From Ensifer oleiphilus (GTDB lineage Bacteria > Pseudomonadota > Alphaproteobacteria > Rhizobiales > Rhizobiaceae), in contig NZ_JABWDU010000010.1 of NCBI RefSeq assembly GCF_013371465.1, forward strand, positions 62,001-126,000: DNA of 64,000 nucleotides. The letters run 5' to 3'. The position numbers were made by a program, and so were the translations under genes. Positions 17,634 through 25,910 of the stretch are shown here, one piece after another; within the stretch, counting starts at the first letter, position 1; each line of letters starts with the position of its first letter. The notes beneath the pieces are model-generated. The model saw only the letters and a program-made list of their open reading frames with translations, made no database searches and was not told the origin of the DNA.

Positions 17634-18073
17634 TTGCCCGCTCCCTTGGTGATATCGATTGCCGCGACGAAGACGAAGGCGCCGGCAAGGCCGAGATGTT
17701 CGAAAAAGGCATTGGTCGCCATCATCCGCTCCGTGCCCGGCGCAAGCTCCCAGAAGCGAAGGGCGATGAAAGTCGCGAGAAGCGTAAAGGCGGCGAGCGC
17801 CAACGCACCGAGCCAACGCAGGAAACCTGAGATGACCATGGCCGAGGCGGTGAGCTCGAACACGATGACGGTAGCCGCGAACAGCCCCGCCGGATGAAGA
17901 CCGAGGTGCTCCATCTCGGCAATCGCGCCGGAGAAGTCGAAGAGCTTGGTGAGCGGCCCCTGGATAAAGGCCGCACACAGGAAGAGAAGAGCGACGGTCC
18001 GCGCCACCGGCGATCCGGCAAACCTATGGAGTGGGCCGCCGGGACGGATGATGGAAAGAGAATGCTCTGTCAT
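17630..18073 (-). CDS. DoxX-family membrane protein
   Basis: 147 residues with about four hydrophobic helices (VARTVALLFLCAAFIQGPLTKLFDF; LGLHPAGLFAATVIVFELTASAMVI; LALAAFTLLATFIALRFW; AFFEHLGLAGAFVFVAAI) and the DoxX pattern. AGGAG precedes the ATG at 18073. DoxX proteins are inner-membrane proteins linked to quinone or thiol redox and electrophile resistance. It is co-transcribed with the MFS gene and preceded by copy B of the shared element. Confidence 0.87.
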   Translation of the reverse strand: MTEHSLSIIRPGGPLHRFAGSPVARTVALLFLCAAFIQGPLTKLFDFSGAIAEMEHLGLHPAGLFAATVIVFELTASAMVISGFLRWLGALALAAFTLLATFIALRFWELAPGTERMMATNAFFEHLGLAGAFVFVAAIDITKGAGK

Positions 18074-18160
18074 GTCTGCTCCTGCGATCTTCGCCGCTCG
18101 GCAGGAGCAGCGGTGTGTTCGTCTGATGGAGGCCATGTTGCCCGGGGTTGCCGCCCCGAA

Positions 18161-18201
18161 CAATTGCAGTAATCATTTCGATTTAATTGCGATTTTCGCA
18201 A
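18161..18201 (-). promoter_or_regulatory. Shared 41-bp regulatory element, copy B (doxX-MFS operon)
   Basis: Reads CAATTGCAGTAA...TTCGATTTAATTGCGATTTT, 88 bases upstream of the doxX start. It matches copies A and C including the spacing between its two AATTGC blocks. Confidence 0.65.
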
Positions 18202-18264
18202 CAGTTTCCTGTGGGGACTTTCGTGACGACGTCATGCGCCAGACGGGGTCTGAGAGAGTGGAAA

Positions 18265-18294
18265 GAACGGGCAGCCGATTAGCGCTGCCCGTTC
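18265..18294 (-). terminator. Rho-independent-type terminator of the VOC-amidohydrolase operon
   Basis: GAACGGGCAGC and GCTGCCCGTTC form a perfect 11-bp stem with an 8-base loop, beginning 23 bases after the amidohydrolase stop. On the minus strand it is followed by TTTCC, a short T-tract. It separates this operon from doxX. Confidence 0.7.
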
Positions 18295-18317
18295 AATGCG
18301 TGATGACAGAGCGGGCC

Positions 18318-20300
18318 TCAGACGGCCCAGCAGGAGCAACCAAGCGCTCCGAAGAAGCCCTTGAGATCGGCGATCGGCAGTTTCGATGTCCAGGCGCCGG
18401 CATGGTCGTGGCCGTGCACGCCGCAGTCGCTGGCGCAGCCGCATGTGGAGATGGCCGTGCGGCGCAGCGAACGCTTGCCTGCCCCTTCCGGCTCGCCCCA
18501 GGCGGCATATCCGCCGAAGGCCCTGACCGGTGACCAGTCCGGCATGGCCGGCGGCACGTCGTTCTCATCGAGGGCCTTGAAGATGCCGGCAGCGTAGACG
18601 ATCTTGCCGCCCACCATGGTGAGCTCCGAGGTCACGAAGGAAATCTCGTCTTCGGCGCAGGAAAAGAAATCCTTGTCCGGGACGACCAGATCGGCGAACT
18701 GGCCCTTCTCGATGCGACCCTTCTTGCCCTCCTCGTTGGAAAACCACGTCACTTTCTCGGTCCACATGCGCAGCGCGGTCTCGCGGTCGAGACAATTGGC
18801 CCGGGGATAGAGCTGCATGCCGCCGACGGTCTTGCCGGTGACCATCCAGGAGAGCGAGACCCAGGGATTGTAGGAGGCGACGCGGGTCGCATCCGTTCCC
18901 GCCGAGACGTTGACGCCATTCTCCAGCATGCGCTTGATCGGCGGTGTCGCCTCGGCAACGCCGTGACCGTAACGCTCGACGAAGTATTCGCCCTGATAGG
19001 CCATGCGGTGCTGGGTGGCGATGCCACCGCCGAGCGCGGCGATGCGGTCGATCGATCGATCCGAGATGGTTTCGGCATGGTCGAAGAACCAGTTCAGCCC
19101 TTCTAGCGGAATGTCCTTGTTGACCTTCTCGAAGACGTCGAGCGCCCGGGTTATGGTCTCGTCATAGGTGGCGTGCAGGCGCCAGGGCCAGCGGTTCTCG
19201 GCCAGCACCCGAACGACGCCCTCCAGCTCTCCCTCCATTTCCGGTCCCATCTCCGGCCGGGGCTGGCGGAAGTCTTCGAAATCAGCCGCCGAGAACACCA
19301 GCATTTCGCCGGCGCCATTGTGACGGAAATAGTCGTTGCCCTGCTTGTATTTGACCGACTGCGTCCAGTTGAGGAAATCCTGCTTTTCTTCCTTCGGCTT
19401 CTGGGTGAAGAGATTGTAGGCGAGGCGAACGGTGAGCTGATCTTCGTCGGAAAGCTTCTGGATGACGGCATAGTCGTCAGGATAGTTCTGGAAGCCGCCA
19501 CCGGCATCGATGACACCGGTGATCCCCAAACGGTTGAGTTCGCGCATGAAATGGCGGGTGGAGTTGACCTGGTAGTCGAAGGGTAGCTTCGGCCCCTTGG
19601 AAAGCGTCGAATACAGGATCCCGGCGTTCGGCTTGGCGAGCAGCATGCCGGTCGGATTGCCGTTGGCATCGCGGTTGATCTCGCCGCCCGGCGGGTTGGG
19701 CGTGTCTCTCGTATAGCCGACGGCGCGAAGGGCGGCCCCGTTCAACAGAGCGCGGTCGTAAAGATGCAGCAGGAAGACCGGCGTATCCGGCGCAACCGCG
19801 TTGATCTCCTCAATGGTCGGCAAGCGTTTTTCGGCAAACTGGTGTTCGGTGAAACCGCCGACGACGCGAACCCATTGCGGAGCGGGCGTGATCGCCACCT
19901 GTCGCTTCAGCATATCCATGGCGTCGGCAAGGCTTCGAACGCCGTCCCAGCGCAGTTCCATGTTGTAGTTCAGGCCGCCGCGCACCACGTGGGTATGATT
20001 GTCGATCAGCCCCGGTAGCACGCGCTTGCCCTTGAGATCGATGATTTTCGTCTTCGGTCCCGCAAGCGCCATGACCTCTGCGTCGGCACCAACCTTCATG
20101 AACAGGCCGTCCTTGACGGCGATCGCCGTAGCGTTCGGGTTGGCGCGATCGAGCGTGGTGATCAATCCGCTGTGAAGGATGGTATCGGCGTGCATGGGGT
20201 CGGCTCCGGTCTTGCTGGGGTCGGCGGCATTTGCCGGTGAGAAGAGGCTTGGAAAGGCGAGGCTGGTCGCCGCACCCAGGAAGGTTCGACGCGTCGTCAT
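18318..20300 (-). CDS. Exported amidohydrolase, YtcJ-like (amidohydrolase family 3)
   Basis: 660 residues. A Tat signal (TTRRTFLGAATSLAFPSLFSPANAAD) is followed by the amidohydrolase beta-sandwich start (DTILHSGLITTLDRANPNATAIAVKDG) and the metal motif LPGLIDNHTHV. Further features are WFFDHAETISDRS and NVSAGTDATRVASYNPWVSL, matching YtcJ-like members. The substrate is unknown. The extreme C-terminus (RTAISTCGCASDCGVHGHDHAGAWTS, positions about 18376-18450) is rich in Cys and His and may bind metal. It is last in the four-gene operon and overlaps the XapX stop by one base. Confidence 0.9.
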   Translation of the reverse strand: MTTRRTFLGAATSLAFPSLFSPANAADPSKTGADPMHADTILHSGLITTLDRANPNATAIAVKDGLFMKVGADAEVMALAGPKTKIIDLKGKRVLPGLIDNHTHVVRGGLNYNMELRWDGVRSLADAMDMLKRQVAITPAPQWVRVVGGFTEHQFAEKRLPTIEEINAVAPDTPVFLLHLYDRALLNGAALRAVGYTRDTPNPPGGEINRDANGNPTGMLLAKPNAGILYSTLSKGPKLPFDYQVNSTRHFMRELNRLGITGVIDAGGGFQNYPDDYAVIQKLSDEDQLTVRLAYNLFTQKPKEEKQDFLNWTQSVKYKQGNDYFRHNGAGEMLVFSAADFEDFRQPRPEMGPEMEGELEGVVRVLAENRWPWRLHATYDETITRALDVFEKVNKDIPLEGLNWFFDHAETISDRSIDRIAALGGGIATQHRMAYQGEYFVERYGHGVAEATPPIKRMLENGVNVSAGTDATRVASYNPWVSLSWMVTGKTVGGMQLYPRANCLDRETALRMWTEKVTWFSNEEGKKGRIEKGQFADLVVPDKDFFSCAEDEISFVTSELTMVGGKIVYAAGIFKALDENDVPPAMPDWSPVRAFGGYAAWGEPEGAGKRSLRRTAISTCGCASDCGVHGHDHAGAWTSKLPIADLKGFFGALGCSCWAV

Positions 20301-20581
20301 CAGCTTTTGTCCTCCTGCGAATGCTGGCTGGAAGCAACCACGGTCGCGCCGCCCTTAGGCAGATGGCCGAACATATGCGGCTTGACCTGATGAAGCCAGG
20401 ATAGAGCAGCCGGCTCGCGGGCCCAGACGCTCTTTGCCAAAGGCACAAGCTGCTCGCCGACCAGGATGCCGAGCAGCCCGATGAGCGCGATGACGGGCGG
20501 AGCGGGGGAGCGCACATTCAAGAGGCTGTAGATCACGCCCACCAGCAGGCCGGCGCCGAGGGAGAGAAGATAGACTTTCAT
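20300..20581 (-). CDS. XapX-domain small membrane protein (DUF1427)
   Basis: 93 residues starting MKVYLLSLGAGLLVGVIYSLLNVRSPAPPVIALIGLLGILVGEQ, which is the XapX pattern: two membrane helices with a SPAPP turn. A longer frame begins at 20995 but lies over the neighbouring gene and is not needed. Function is unknown; the domain often sits beside isochorismatase-like hydrolases and amidohydrolases, as here. The C-terminal 40 residues are polar. Confidence 0.85.
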   Translation of the reverse strand: MKVYLLSLGAGLLVGVIYSLLNVRSPAPPVIALIGLLGILVGEQLVPLAKSVWAREPAALSWLHQVKPHMFGHLPKGGATVVASSQHSQEDKS

Positions 20582-20609
20582 GGGGTAACCTCGCGCGGTG
20601 AAGGATAGC

Positions 20610-20639
20610 TCAATCCGGCAGGGTTCCCTGCCGGATTGA
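20610..20639 (-). other. Intercistronic perfect hairpin
   Basis: TCAATCCGGCAGGG and CCCTGCCGGATTGA are perfect 14-bp arms around TT. It lies 11 bases after the YcaC-type hydrolase stop and 29 bases before the XapX start. No T-tract follows on the minus strand, so it may be an mRNA processing or attenuation point more than a full terminator. Confidence 0.6.
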
Positions 20640-20649
20640 TGGGCGATCG

Positions 20650-21336
20650 TTACTTTGCGGGGTTGGGGCCGATCCGCTTGCCGTGGCTGACGCGCTCGGC
20701 GCCGCCGTGCACATGGGTGACCGCATAGTCGATGCCCATGCCGTAGGCGCCGGAATGCTCCTTCACCAGGCCCGTCACGGCGTCGTAGGTTTCCTTGCGC
20801 GCCCAGTCCCGCTGCCATTCGAGCAGCACCTGCTGCCAGGTGACCGGAATGACGCCTGCCTGCACCATGCGGTCCATCGCATATTTGTGGGCCTCGAGTG
20901 ACGTGCCGCCCGAGGCGTCGGCCACCATGTAGATCTCGTAGTCGGTGTCGTTGAGGCACGAGAGCGCGAAGGTGGTGTTGCAGACCTCGGTCCACAGGCC
21001 CGAGACGACGATCTTCTTGCGGCCCTCGGCAGCACCTTTCGCCAGCGCATCGCGCACATTCTGGTCGTCCCAGGAGTTCATCGAGGTGCGCTCGAGAATG
21101 TCGTTTTCAGGGAAGACGCTGAGCAGTTCGGGATAGGTATTGCCCGAGAAACTGTCGGTCTCGACCGACGTGATCGTCGTCGGAATGTTGAAGATTTTCG
21201 CCGCCTTGGCGAGGCCGACGACGTTGTTCTTCAGCGTCTGACGATCGATCGACTGGACGCCGAAGGCCATCTGCGGCTGCTGGTCGATGAAGATGAGTTG
21301 GCTGTTCTGCGGGGTCAGGACTTCGAGCTTGGACAT
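20650..21336 (-). CDS. Isochorismatase-fold hydrolase, YcaC-like
   Basis: 228 residues. The N-terminal LIFIDQQPQMAFGV places the catalytic Asp, WDDQNVRDAL and the VVSGLWTEVCNTTFAL segment holds the Cys nucleophile, as in YcaC and nicotinamidase-like cysteine hydrolases. AAGGAG lies 7 bases before the ATG at 21336. Such enzymes hydrolyse small amides or imides; the real substrate is unknown. It is second in the operon, between the VOC gene and XapX. Confidence 0.9.
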   Translation of the reverse strand: MSKLEVLTPQNSQLIFIDQQPQMAFGVQSIDRQTLKNNVVGLAKAAKIFNIPTTITSVETDSFSGNTYPELLSVFPENDILERTSMNSWDDQNVRDALAKGAAEGRKKIVVSGLWTEVCNTTFALSCLNDTDYEIYMVADASGGTSLEAHKYAMDRMVQAGVIPVTWQQVLLEWQRDWARKETYDAVTGLVKEHSGAYGMGIDYAVTHVHGGAERVSHGKRIGPNPAK

Positions 21337-21483
21337 TGGGTCTCTCCTTCGTGCGTGATGTGCCGGCTGGCGGCGGGTTTTGAACGGAATAGGCTCGACC
21401 TGTCGGATGTTGCGGGCTTGCAGCGACAGGCTTCTGGCATCGGAGCTGTGGGCTGCACCGGGCGGCCCGCAGGCATTTGTCGC

Positions 21484-22416
21484 TTATGCGGCGAGCGGCA
21501 CCAGGCCGGCCTCGATCCGGTCGCGCAAGGGTTCGTAGCGTTGCGGCAGCTTCAGCGCCTGACCAAGATGGGCGGTGTCCTCGTCACGGTTGAAGCCGGG
21601 CTCGTTGGTCGCGATTTCGAACAATACACCGCCAGGGGTGCGGAAGTAGATTGCCCAGAAATAGTCGCGGTCAATGACCGGCGTGACCTGGTAGCCGGTA
21701 TCCATCAGTGCCTTTCGAACCTCGAGCTGTGCTGCACGGTCATCGACGGCAAAAGCGATGTGGTGGACCGAGCCGGCACCCTGGCGAGCAAACGTGGTTT
21801 GCGGCAAAGCCTCGAGATCGATCGTGTCGGCGCCGTTGCCGTTGGGGATGATCAACCGCGTGACGTTGCCTTCTTTTTCTGCGCGCTCGTAGCCCATGAA
21901 CCCGAGGAGTTCCTCCATCGCTGCCGTATCGTGCAGGCTCAATCTGGCGCCGGCAAAGCCACGGATGGCGGCATCGGAAGGCACGCCGCCGGCGGTCCAG
22001 GCAGAGCGAACATCGTCGGCCTTTTCGACCAGAGCCAGCCCGTCACCATCAGGTCCGGCAAGCCGCAGGCGGTTGGCACCGAAGATCGTGTCGGCCTTGA
22101 GGCCAGCGACACCTTGCGACACCAGTCGGTCCTTCCAGTAGGCGAGCGACCCCTTGGGAACCGAGAACTGGGTTTCGCCCACTTCTCCGACACCAGGGCG
22201 GCCACGCATCATGTGGTCGAACGGGAAGTATGTCATCACTGTTCCGGCAGCACCTGTCTCGTCGCCGTAGTACAGGTGGTAGATGCTCGGCTCATCGAAG
22301 TTGACGGTCTTCTTCACCCGTCTCAGGCCGAGAGTGTCGGTAAAGAAACCATTGTTGCGCGCGGCGTCCGACGCCATGGAGGTCACGTGATGAAGTCCCT
22401 TGATACCCTTGATCAT
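21484..22416 (-). CDS. VOC-family ring-cleaving-dioxygenase-like protein (MhqO type)
   Basis: 310 residues with two glyoxalase/VOC modules: the first from IKGIKGLHHVTSMASDAARNNGFFTDTLG and the second around GAGSVHHIAFAVDDRAAQLEV. The metal ligands His (GLHHVT), His (SVHHIA) and Glu (GVLFEIATNEPGF) are present. MhqO-like proteins respond to quinones and other electrophiles and may open aromatic rings. AGGAA lies 8 bases before the ATG at 22416; the longer frame to 22461 enters the promoter region. It is first in the operon and divergent from the LysR gene. Confidence 0.9.
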   Translation of the reverse strand: MIKGIKGLHHVTSMASDAARNNGFFTDTLGLRRVKKTVNFDEPSIYHLYYGDETGAAGTVMTYFPFDHMMRGRPGVGEVGETQFSVPKGSLAYWKDRLVSQGVAGLKADTIFGANRLRLAGPDGDGLALVEKADDVRSAWTAGGVPSDAAIRGFAGARLSLHDTAAMEELLGFMGYERAEKEGNVTRLIIPNGNGADTIDLEALPQTTFARQGAGSVHHIAFAVDDRAAQLEVRKALMDTGYQVTPVIDRDYFWAIYFRTPGGVLFEIATNEPGFNRDEDTAHLGQALKLPQRYEPLRDRIEAGLVPLAA

Positions 22417-22486
22417 GATCGTGTTTCCTGCGGTTTGTCCGGTGTCTGTTGCTGAAAACAAACCTACGCAGATTGCGGTGATCGCG

Positions 22487-22527
22487 GAATTGCAATATTA
22501 ATTTCGAATGAATTGCGATTTTTGAAA
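22487..22527. promoter_or_regulatory. Shared 41-bp regulatory element, copy C (VOC operon / lysR)
   Basis: Reads GAATTGCAATAT...TTCGAATGAATTGCGATTTT, between the divergent VOC (start 22416) and lysR (start 22535) genes and ending 8 bases before the lysR ATG. This is the expected place for an autoregulated LysR-type site; copies A and B occur upstream of two other operons. Confidence 0.7.
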
Positions 22528-22534
22528 TAATGAG

Positions 22535-23434
22535 ATGAACGACTACAAAGCGCTCCGCACCTTCCTGATGGCCGCCGAAAAGAGGAATTTCGCGCAGGTT
22601 GCTCGCGAACTGGACATGACGCCAGCCGCAGTCACCCGCGCGATTGCAGCACTTGAAGCCGATCTTGGTGTTCAGTTGTTCGTTCGAACCACAAGGCAGG
22701 TGTCGCTGACGACGGACGGCGCGATTTTTGCGGCCCAGATCCAGCCCGCGATGGAAACGCTCGAAAGTGCGCGACGCGACGTCATGAACGCCCATAAGTC
22801 GGATGAAGGGCGCCTGAGGATCAGCGCACCGACCTGGCTCGGGAAAACCTTCCTGCCAACGATCATCTCGGGATTCAAGGAACTCTACCCGAAGATATCA
22901 TTCGAGGTCGTGCTGTCGGACGGGATGGTGAACATCGTCAACGACGACTACGACCTGGCAATCCGCATCTCTTCGCAGCCCTCAGACAAGTTCACCATCT
23001 GGCGGAAGATCTGCGCGATACCGCGCATCTTGGTCGCCGCCCCCGGCAGCCGCTGCGCCGGCCTCGGCCATCCCGGCGAACTGACGCCCGAAGAGTGCCT
23101 CGCCTATAGCGGCGAGAGCCGCCGGGAAAGCTGGGTTCTCTCGGACGGCGGTTCATCCGTAACGATATCGGCAGGCCGGGCCTTCAGCGCCAACAGCGGC
23201 GAGATCCTTGCCGACATGGCGGCCGACGGTGCGGGCGTGGCGCTGCTTCCCGGCTTTCACATCGCCGAACATCTGCGGACCGGACGCCTCGTCCATGTCT
23301 TCAAAGGTTGGGCGCCGCAGGATCTGTGGCTGACGCTTTACTATCCGCCCTACCAGGCGCTGCCGCCGCGCATCGCGGCCTTCTCCAAGTTCTTCGAGCA
23401 GCAGATCCTGAGCGTCGTGATCCCGGTTCATTAA
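22535..23434 (+). CDS. LysR-family transcriptional regulator
   Basis: 299 residues. The winged helix-turn-helix is residues about 1-60 (MNDYKALRTFLMAAEKRNF, VARELDMTPAAVTRAIAALE, RTTRQVSLTTDG); the rest is a substrate-binding-like effector domain. It is divergent from the VOC/YcaC/XapX/amidohydrolase operon and probably activates it in response to an aromatic or electrophilic compound. Copies of its likely site also precede the doxX-MFS and alpha/beta hydrolase genes. It ends 14 bases from the convergent amidohydrolase gene. Confidence 0.93.
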   Translation: MNDYKALRTFLMAAEKRNFAQVARELDMTPAAVTRAIAALEADLGVQLFVRTTRQVSLTTDGAIFAAQIQPAMETLESARRDVMNAHKSDEGRLRISAPTWLGKTFLPTIISGFKELYPKISFEVVLSDGMVNIVNDDYDLAIRISSQPSDKFTIWRKICAIPRILVAAPGSRCAGLGHPGELTPEECLAYSGESRRESWVLSDGGSSVTISAGRAFSANSGEILADMAADGAGVALLPGFHIAEHLRTGRLVHVFKGWAPQDLWLTLYYPPYQALPPRIAAFSKFFEQQILSVVIPVH

Positions 23435-23449
23435 GCCGCGTCAGCGGCT
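23434..23449. terminator. Small bidirectional hairpin between lysR and the nucleoside operon
   Basis: AGCCGC and GCGGCT flank GTCA, joining the two convergent stops. It is short and has no T-tract, so its effect as a terminator is uncertain. Confidence 0.4.
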
Positions 23450-24975
23450 CAGGACATGGAATGCCTGTCGACGACATCCCCCTGATATCGGTTGATGCCG
23501 ATATCGGTGCGCGTGGCGCGGCGATGGATTTCCGCCATGATCGGCTCGAAAACACTGTTGCGGCGCTCCAGATCGGCATGTTCGGCAAGATAGGCGGGGA
23601 CTAGTTCGGCGATCTCGTCAAAGATGGCCTGCTCATCGACGGTTTTCAGACGCCCGTTTTCCATCACGATCCGACCTGCGACTATAACGGTCTCGATCGA
23701 AGAGCCGTTTTCCGAATAGACCAGATGCTTGGCGATGTCGTTGAGCGGCATGAAGGGATAGTTGCGAAGGTCAAGGATCAGGAGGTCTGCCGCCTTGCCG
23801 ACCTCCAGCGAGCCGGTCACCTGTTCCAGCAGCGCCGTCTTCGCACCGCCGATGGTTGCCATTGTCAGGATTTCGTCCGCCGCGACCCACGTTTCGTAGT
23901 CAGGCCCGGCGGCGCTGTGCACGAGGCCGGCGACGCGCATGACGTCGAAAACGCGGGACGTATCATTCGAGGAGACGCCGTCGGTCCCAAGGCCGATCGT
24001 CACCCCGGCATCGAGCAGGCGGCGGATCGGAGCGATGCCAGCGCCGAGTTTCAGGTTCGACACGGCATTGTGGGCGACCGAGACACCGGCCTTCCCCATC
24101 AGCAGCATGTCGTCGTCGCTGACCCAGACCGAATGCGCGATCGTGGTGTTGCGCTTCAACAGACCAAGGTCGTGCATGTAGGCGATCAGCGACTTGCCAT
24201 GCAGCATCTGGCCGGTGACGGCTTGGGTCTTGGTCTCCAGAATATGCGTGTGGAACGGCACGTGCTTTTCGACCGCCAGGTCCATGCACGCTGCCATCAG
24301 ATCCGGAGAGCAGCGCTGCGGCGCCGAAGGCGCAATCATAAAATTCAGCCGGCCGGATTTGCCGTGCAGGCTGGAAAAAGCCGAACGGCAATAGTCTATA
24401 TAGGCATTCGCCGTCATCGGCGGGCCAAAATCGAGAAGGGCCTGCAACTCGGCCGGCATCACCTCGCGGGCGAAGGGCAGCGCATCGAGCGTGTGGACGT
24501 TCATGACAGCGCTCGAAACATTGGCACGAATTCCGGCGTCGTCATAGGCGCGAAAGACCGTTGCGAGGCGATCGAGATCGTGGCGCGGCGGATCGAAGAA
24601 ATCGTCGCAGAAGGTGGTGACGCCATTGCGCAGCGATTCCATCGCCAGCAGCAGGCTGCGCAGATAGAGAAGCCGTTCGCCGATCGGATCGTTCATCAGC
24701 AGCGGATAGGCATAAAGTAGCCAGATTTCGAGCGGCATGCGCTCGTAGCGGCCACGAAGGAAGGTCTCGCTGGAATGGGTGTGGGCGTTCACCAGTCCGG
24801 GCATTACCAGCTTGCCCTGACCGTCGATGATTCGCGCGTCCGGGCTGGCCGTGAGCGCCTCACCGATCGCCTTGATGGTCTCGCCCTCGACCAGCACGTC
24901 GCCGGGAAACGGCGCTGCGCCATGGCCGGCGTCCATCGCCACGATCGTCGCGTTGCGGATCAGGATTTCAGTCAT
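23449..24975 (-). CDS. Amidohydrolase of the cytosine deaminase/TrzA-MtaD type
   Basis: 508 residues. VMPGLVNAHTHSSE gives the HxH metal pair, FHTHILET and IAHSVWVSDDDM further His ligands, and LGTDGVSSNDT the metal Asp, which is the pattern of nucleobase or S-adenosylhomocysteine deaminases and s-triazine hydrolases. Such enzymes deaminate or dechlorinate heterocycles. As the last gene of the operon carrying a nucleoside hydrolase and a nucleoside importer it probably acts on the released base. The start shares ATGA with the nucleoside hydrolase. The exact substrate is an inference. Confidence 0.9.
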   Translation of the reverse strand: MTEILIRNATIVAMDAGHGAAPFPGDVLVEGETIKAIGEALTASPDARIIDGQGKLVMPGLVNAHTHSSETFLRGRYERMPLEIWLLYAYPLLMNDPIGERLLYLRSLLLAMESLRNGVTTFCDDFFDPPRHDLDRLATVFRAYDDAGIRANVSSAVMNVHTLDALPFAREVMPAELQALLDFGPPMTANAYIDYCRSAFSSLHGKSGRLNFMIAPSAPQRCSPDLMAACMDLAVEKHVPFHTHILETKTQAVTGQMLHGKSLIAYMHDLGLLKRNTTIAHSVWVSDDDMLLMGKAGVSVAHNAVSNLKLGAGIAPIRRLLDAGVTIGLGTDGVSSNDTSRVFDVMRVAGLVHSAAGPDYETWVAADEILTMATIGGAKTALLEQVTGSLEVGKAADLLILDLRNYPFMPLNDIAKHLVYSENGSSIETVIVAGRIVMENGRLKTVDEQAIFDEIAELVPAYLAEHADLERRNSVFEPIMAEIHRRATRTDIGINRYQGDVVDRHSMS

Positions 24976-25910
24976 GGAAGGTTTTCCAGCGATTTCAGGA
25001 GAAGATCGTAATAGGCGACCGGATCGCCATCCGTGACGTAGAACACATTCCTCGGCCGATCAGTGATCTGCCACCAGTCGGCGACCGTCATCCCAGACGT
25101 CAGCGTGCCGTTGAGCTCGACGGAAACATTGATCTGCCGCCCCGAAAACATCTCCGGCGCCAGCATGAAGGCCGGCACGCAGGGCCCGTGCAGCGGCGCA
25201 CCGTCCCAGCCGTATTTCTTGAGGTCGAAGGTTTCCGAGAATTCCAGCATTTCGGCAGTCGCCACGCCGCAACGGTTGCCAAGCGCCCGCATGGCGCCGA
25301 GGCGCGCCGGTGTCGAGCGCATCTTGTGCGTCACGTCGAGCGGGAGCAGCGTGGTCTTGATGCCGGCATTCAGCACGATGTCGGCGGCCTCGGGGTCGAC
25401 ATAGCAGTTGAACTCTGCCGTCGGCGTGATGTTGCCGACCTCGAAATAGGCGCCGAGCATCGCGACGACCTCGTGGATCTTGCCTGCAATGTCGGGCGCC
25501 TTGCGCAAAGCCATCGCCAGATTGGTCACAGGCGACAGCGAACAGATGGTGATCTCGCCGGGATGGGCGCGCACCGTATCGATGATGAAGTCGACGCCGT
25601 GCTTTTCCTGTGGCCCGATCGACGGCCGCGGCAGGTCCGGGCCGTCAAGGCCGGTCGGACCATGCACGTGTTCGGCCATGACCAACGGACGGATGATCGG
25701 ATGCAGGCAACCGGCAAAGACCGGAATATCCGGCCGGCCAGCCAGCTCCATCAGCTTCAGGCAGTTGGCGATCGTGTGATCGAGACTGATGTTGCCGGCC
25801 GTGGCGACCAGTCCGAGAACATCGAAGGTTTGCCGTTGGCCAAGGATCATCAGGATGGCCGCCGCCTGGTCCTGGCCGGGATCGGTTAGGATGATCAGCT
25901 TGCGGGTCAT
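24972..25910 (-). CDS. Inosine-uridine-preferring type nucleoside hydrolase
   Basis: 312 residues. The N-terminus RKLIILTDPGQDQAAAILM corresponds to the Ca-binding DxDxDD-like loop of nucleoside hydrolases, although here it reads DPGQDQAA and not DTDPGIDDA, so two acidic positions are changed. Other family parts are PVFAGCLHPI, NLAMALRKAPDIAGK and a late active-site region around EFNCYVDPEAADIVL. It would split ribonucleosides to base and sugar in the cytosol. The ATG at 25910 overlaps the VOC stop. The altered loop may mean an unusual substrate. Confidence 0.88.
   Translation of the reverse strand: MTRKLIILTDPGQDQAAAILMILGQRQTFDVLGLVATAGNISLDHTIANCLKLMELAGRPDIPVFAGCLHPIIRPLVMAEHVHGPTGLDGPDLPRPSIGPQEKHGVDFIIDTVRAHPGEITICSLSPVTNLAMALRKAPDIAGKIHEVVAMLGAYFEVGNITPTAEFNCYVDPEAADIVLNAGIKTTLLPLDVTHKMRSTPARLGAMRALGNRCGVATAEMLEFSETFDLKKYGWDGAPLHGPCVPAFMLAPEMFSGRQINVSVELNGTLTSGMTVADWWQITDRPRNVFYVTDGDPVAYYDLLLKSLENLP

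Noticed and set aside
17634-17978. Upstream extension of the MFS frame
   Set aside because: It overlaps doxX in another frame; the ATGA overlap at 17630-17633 gives the true start.
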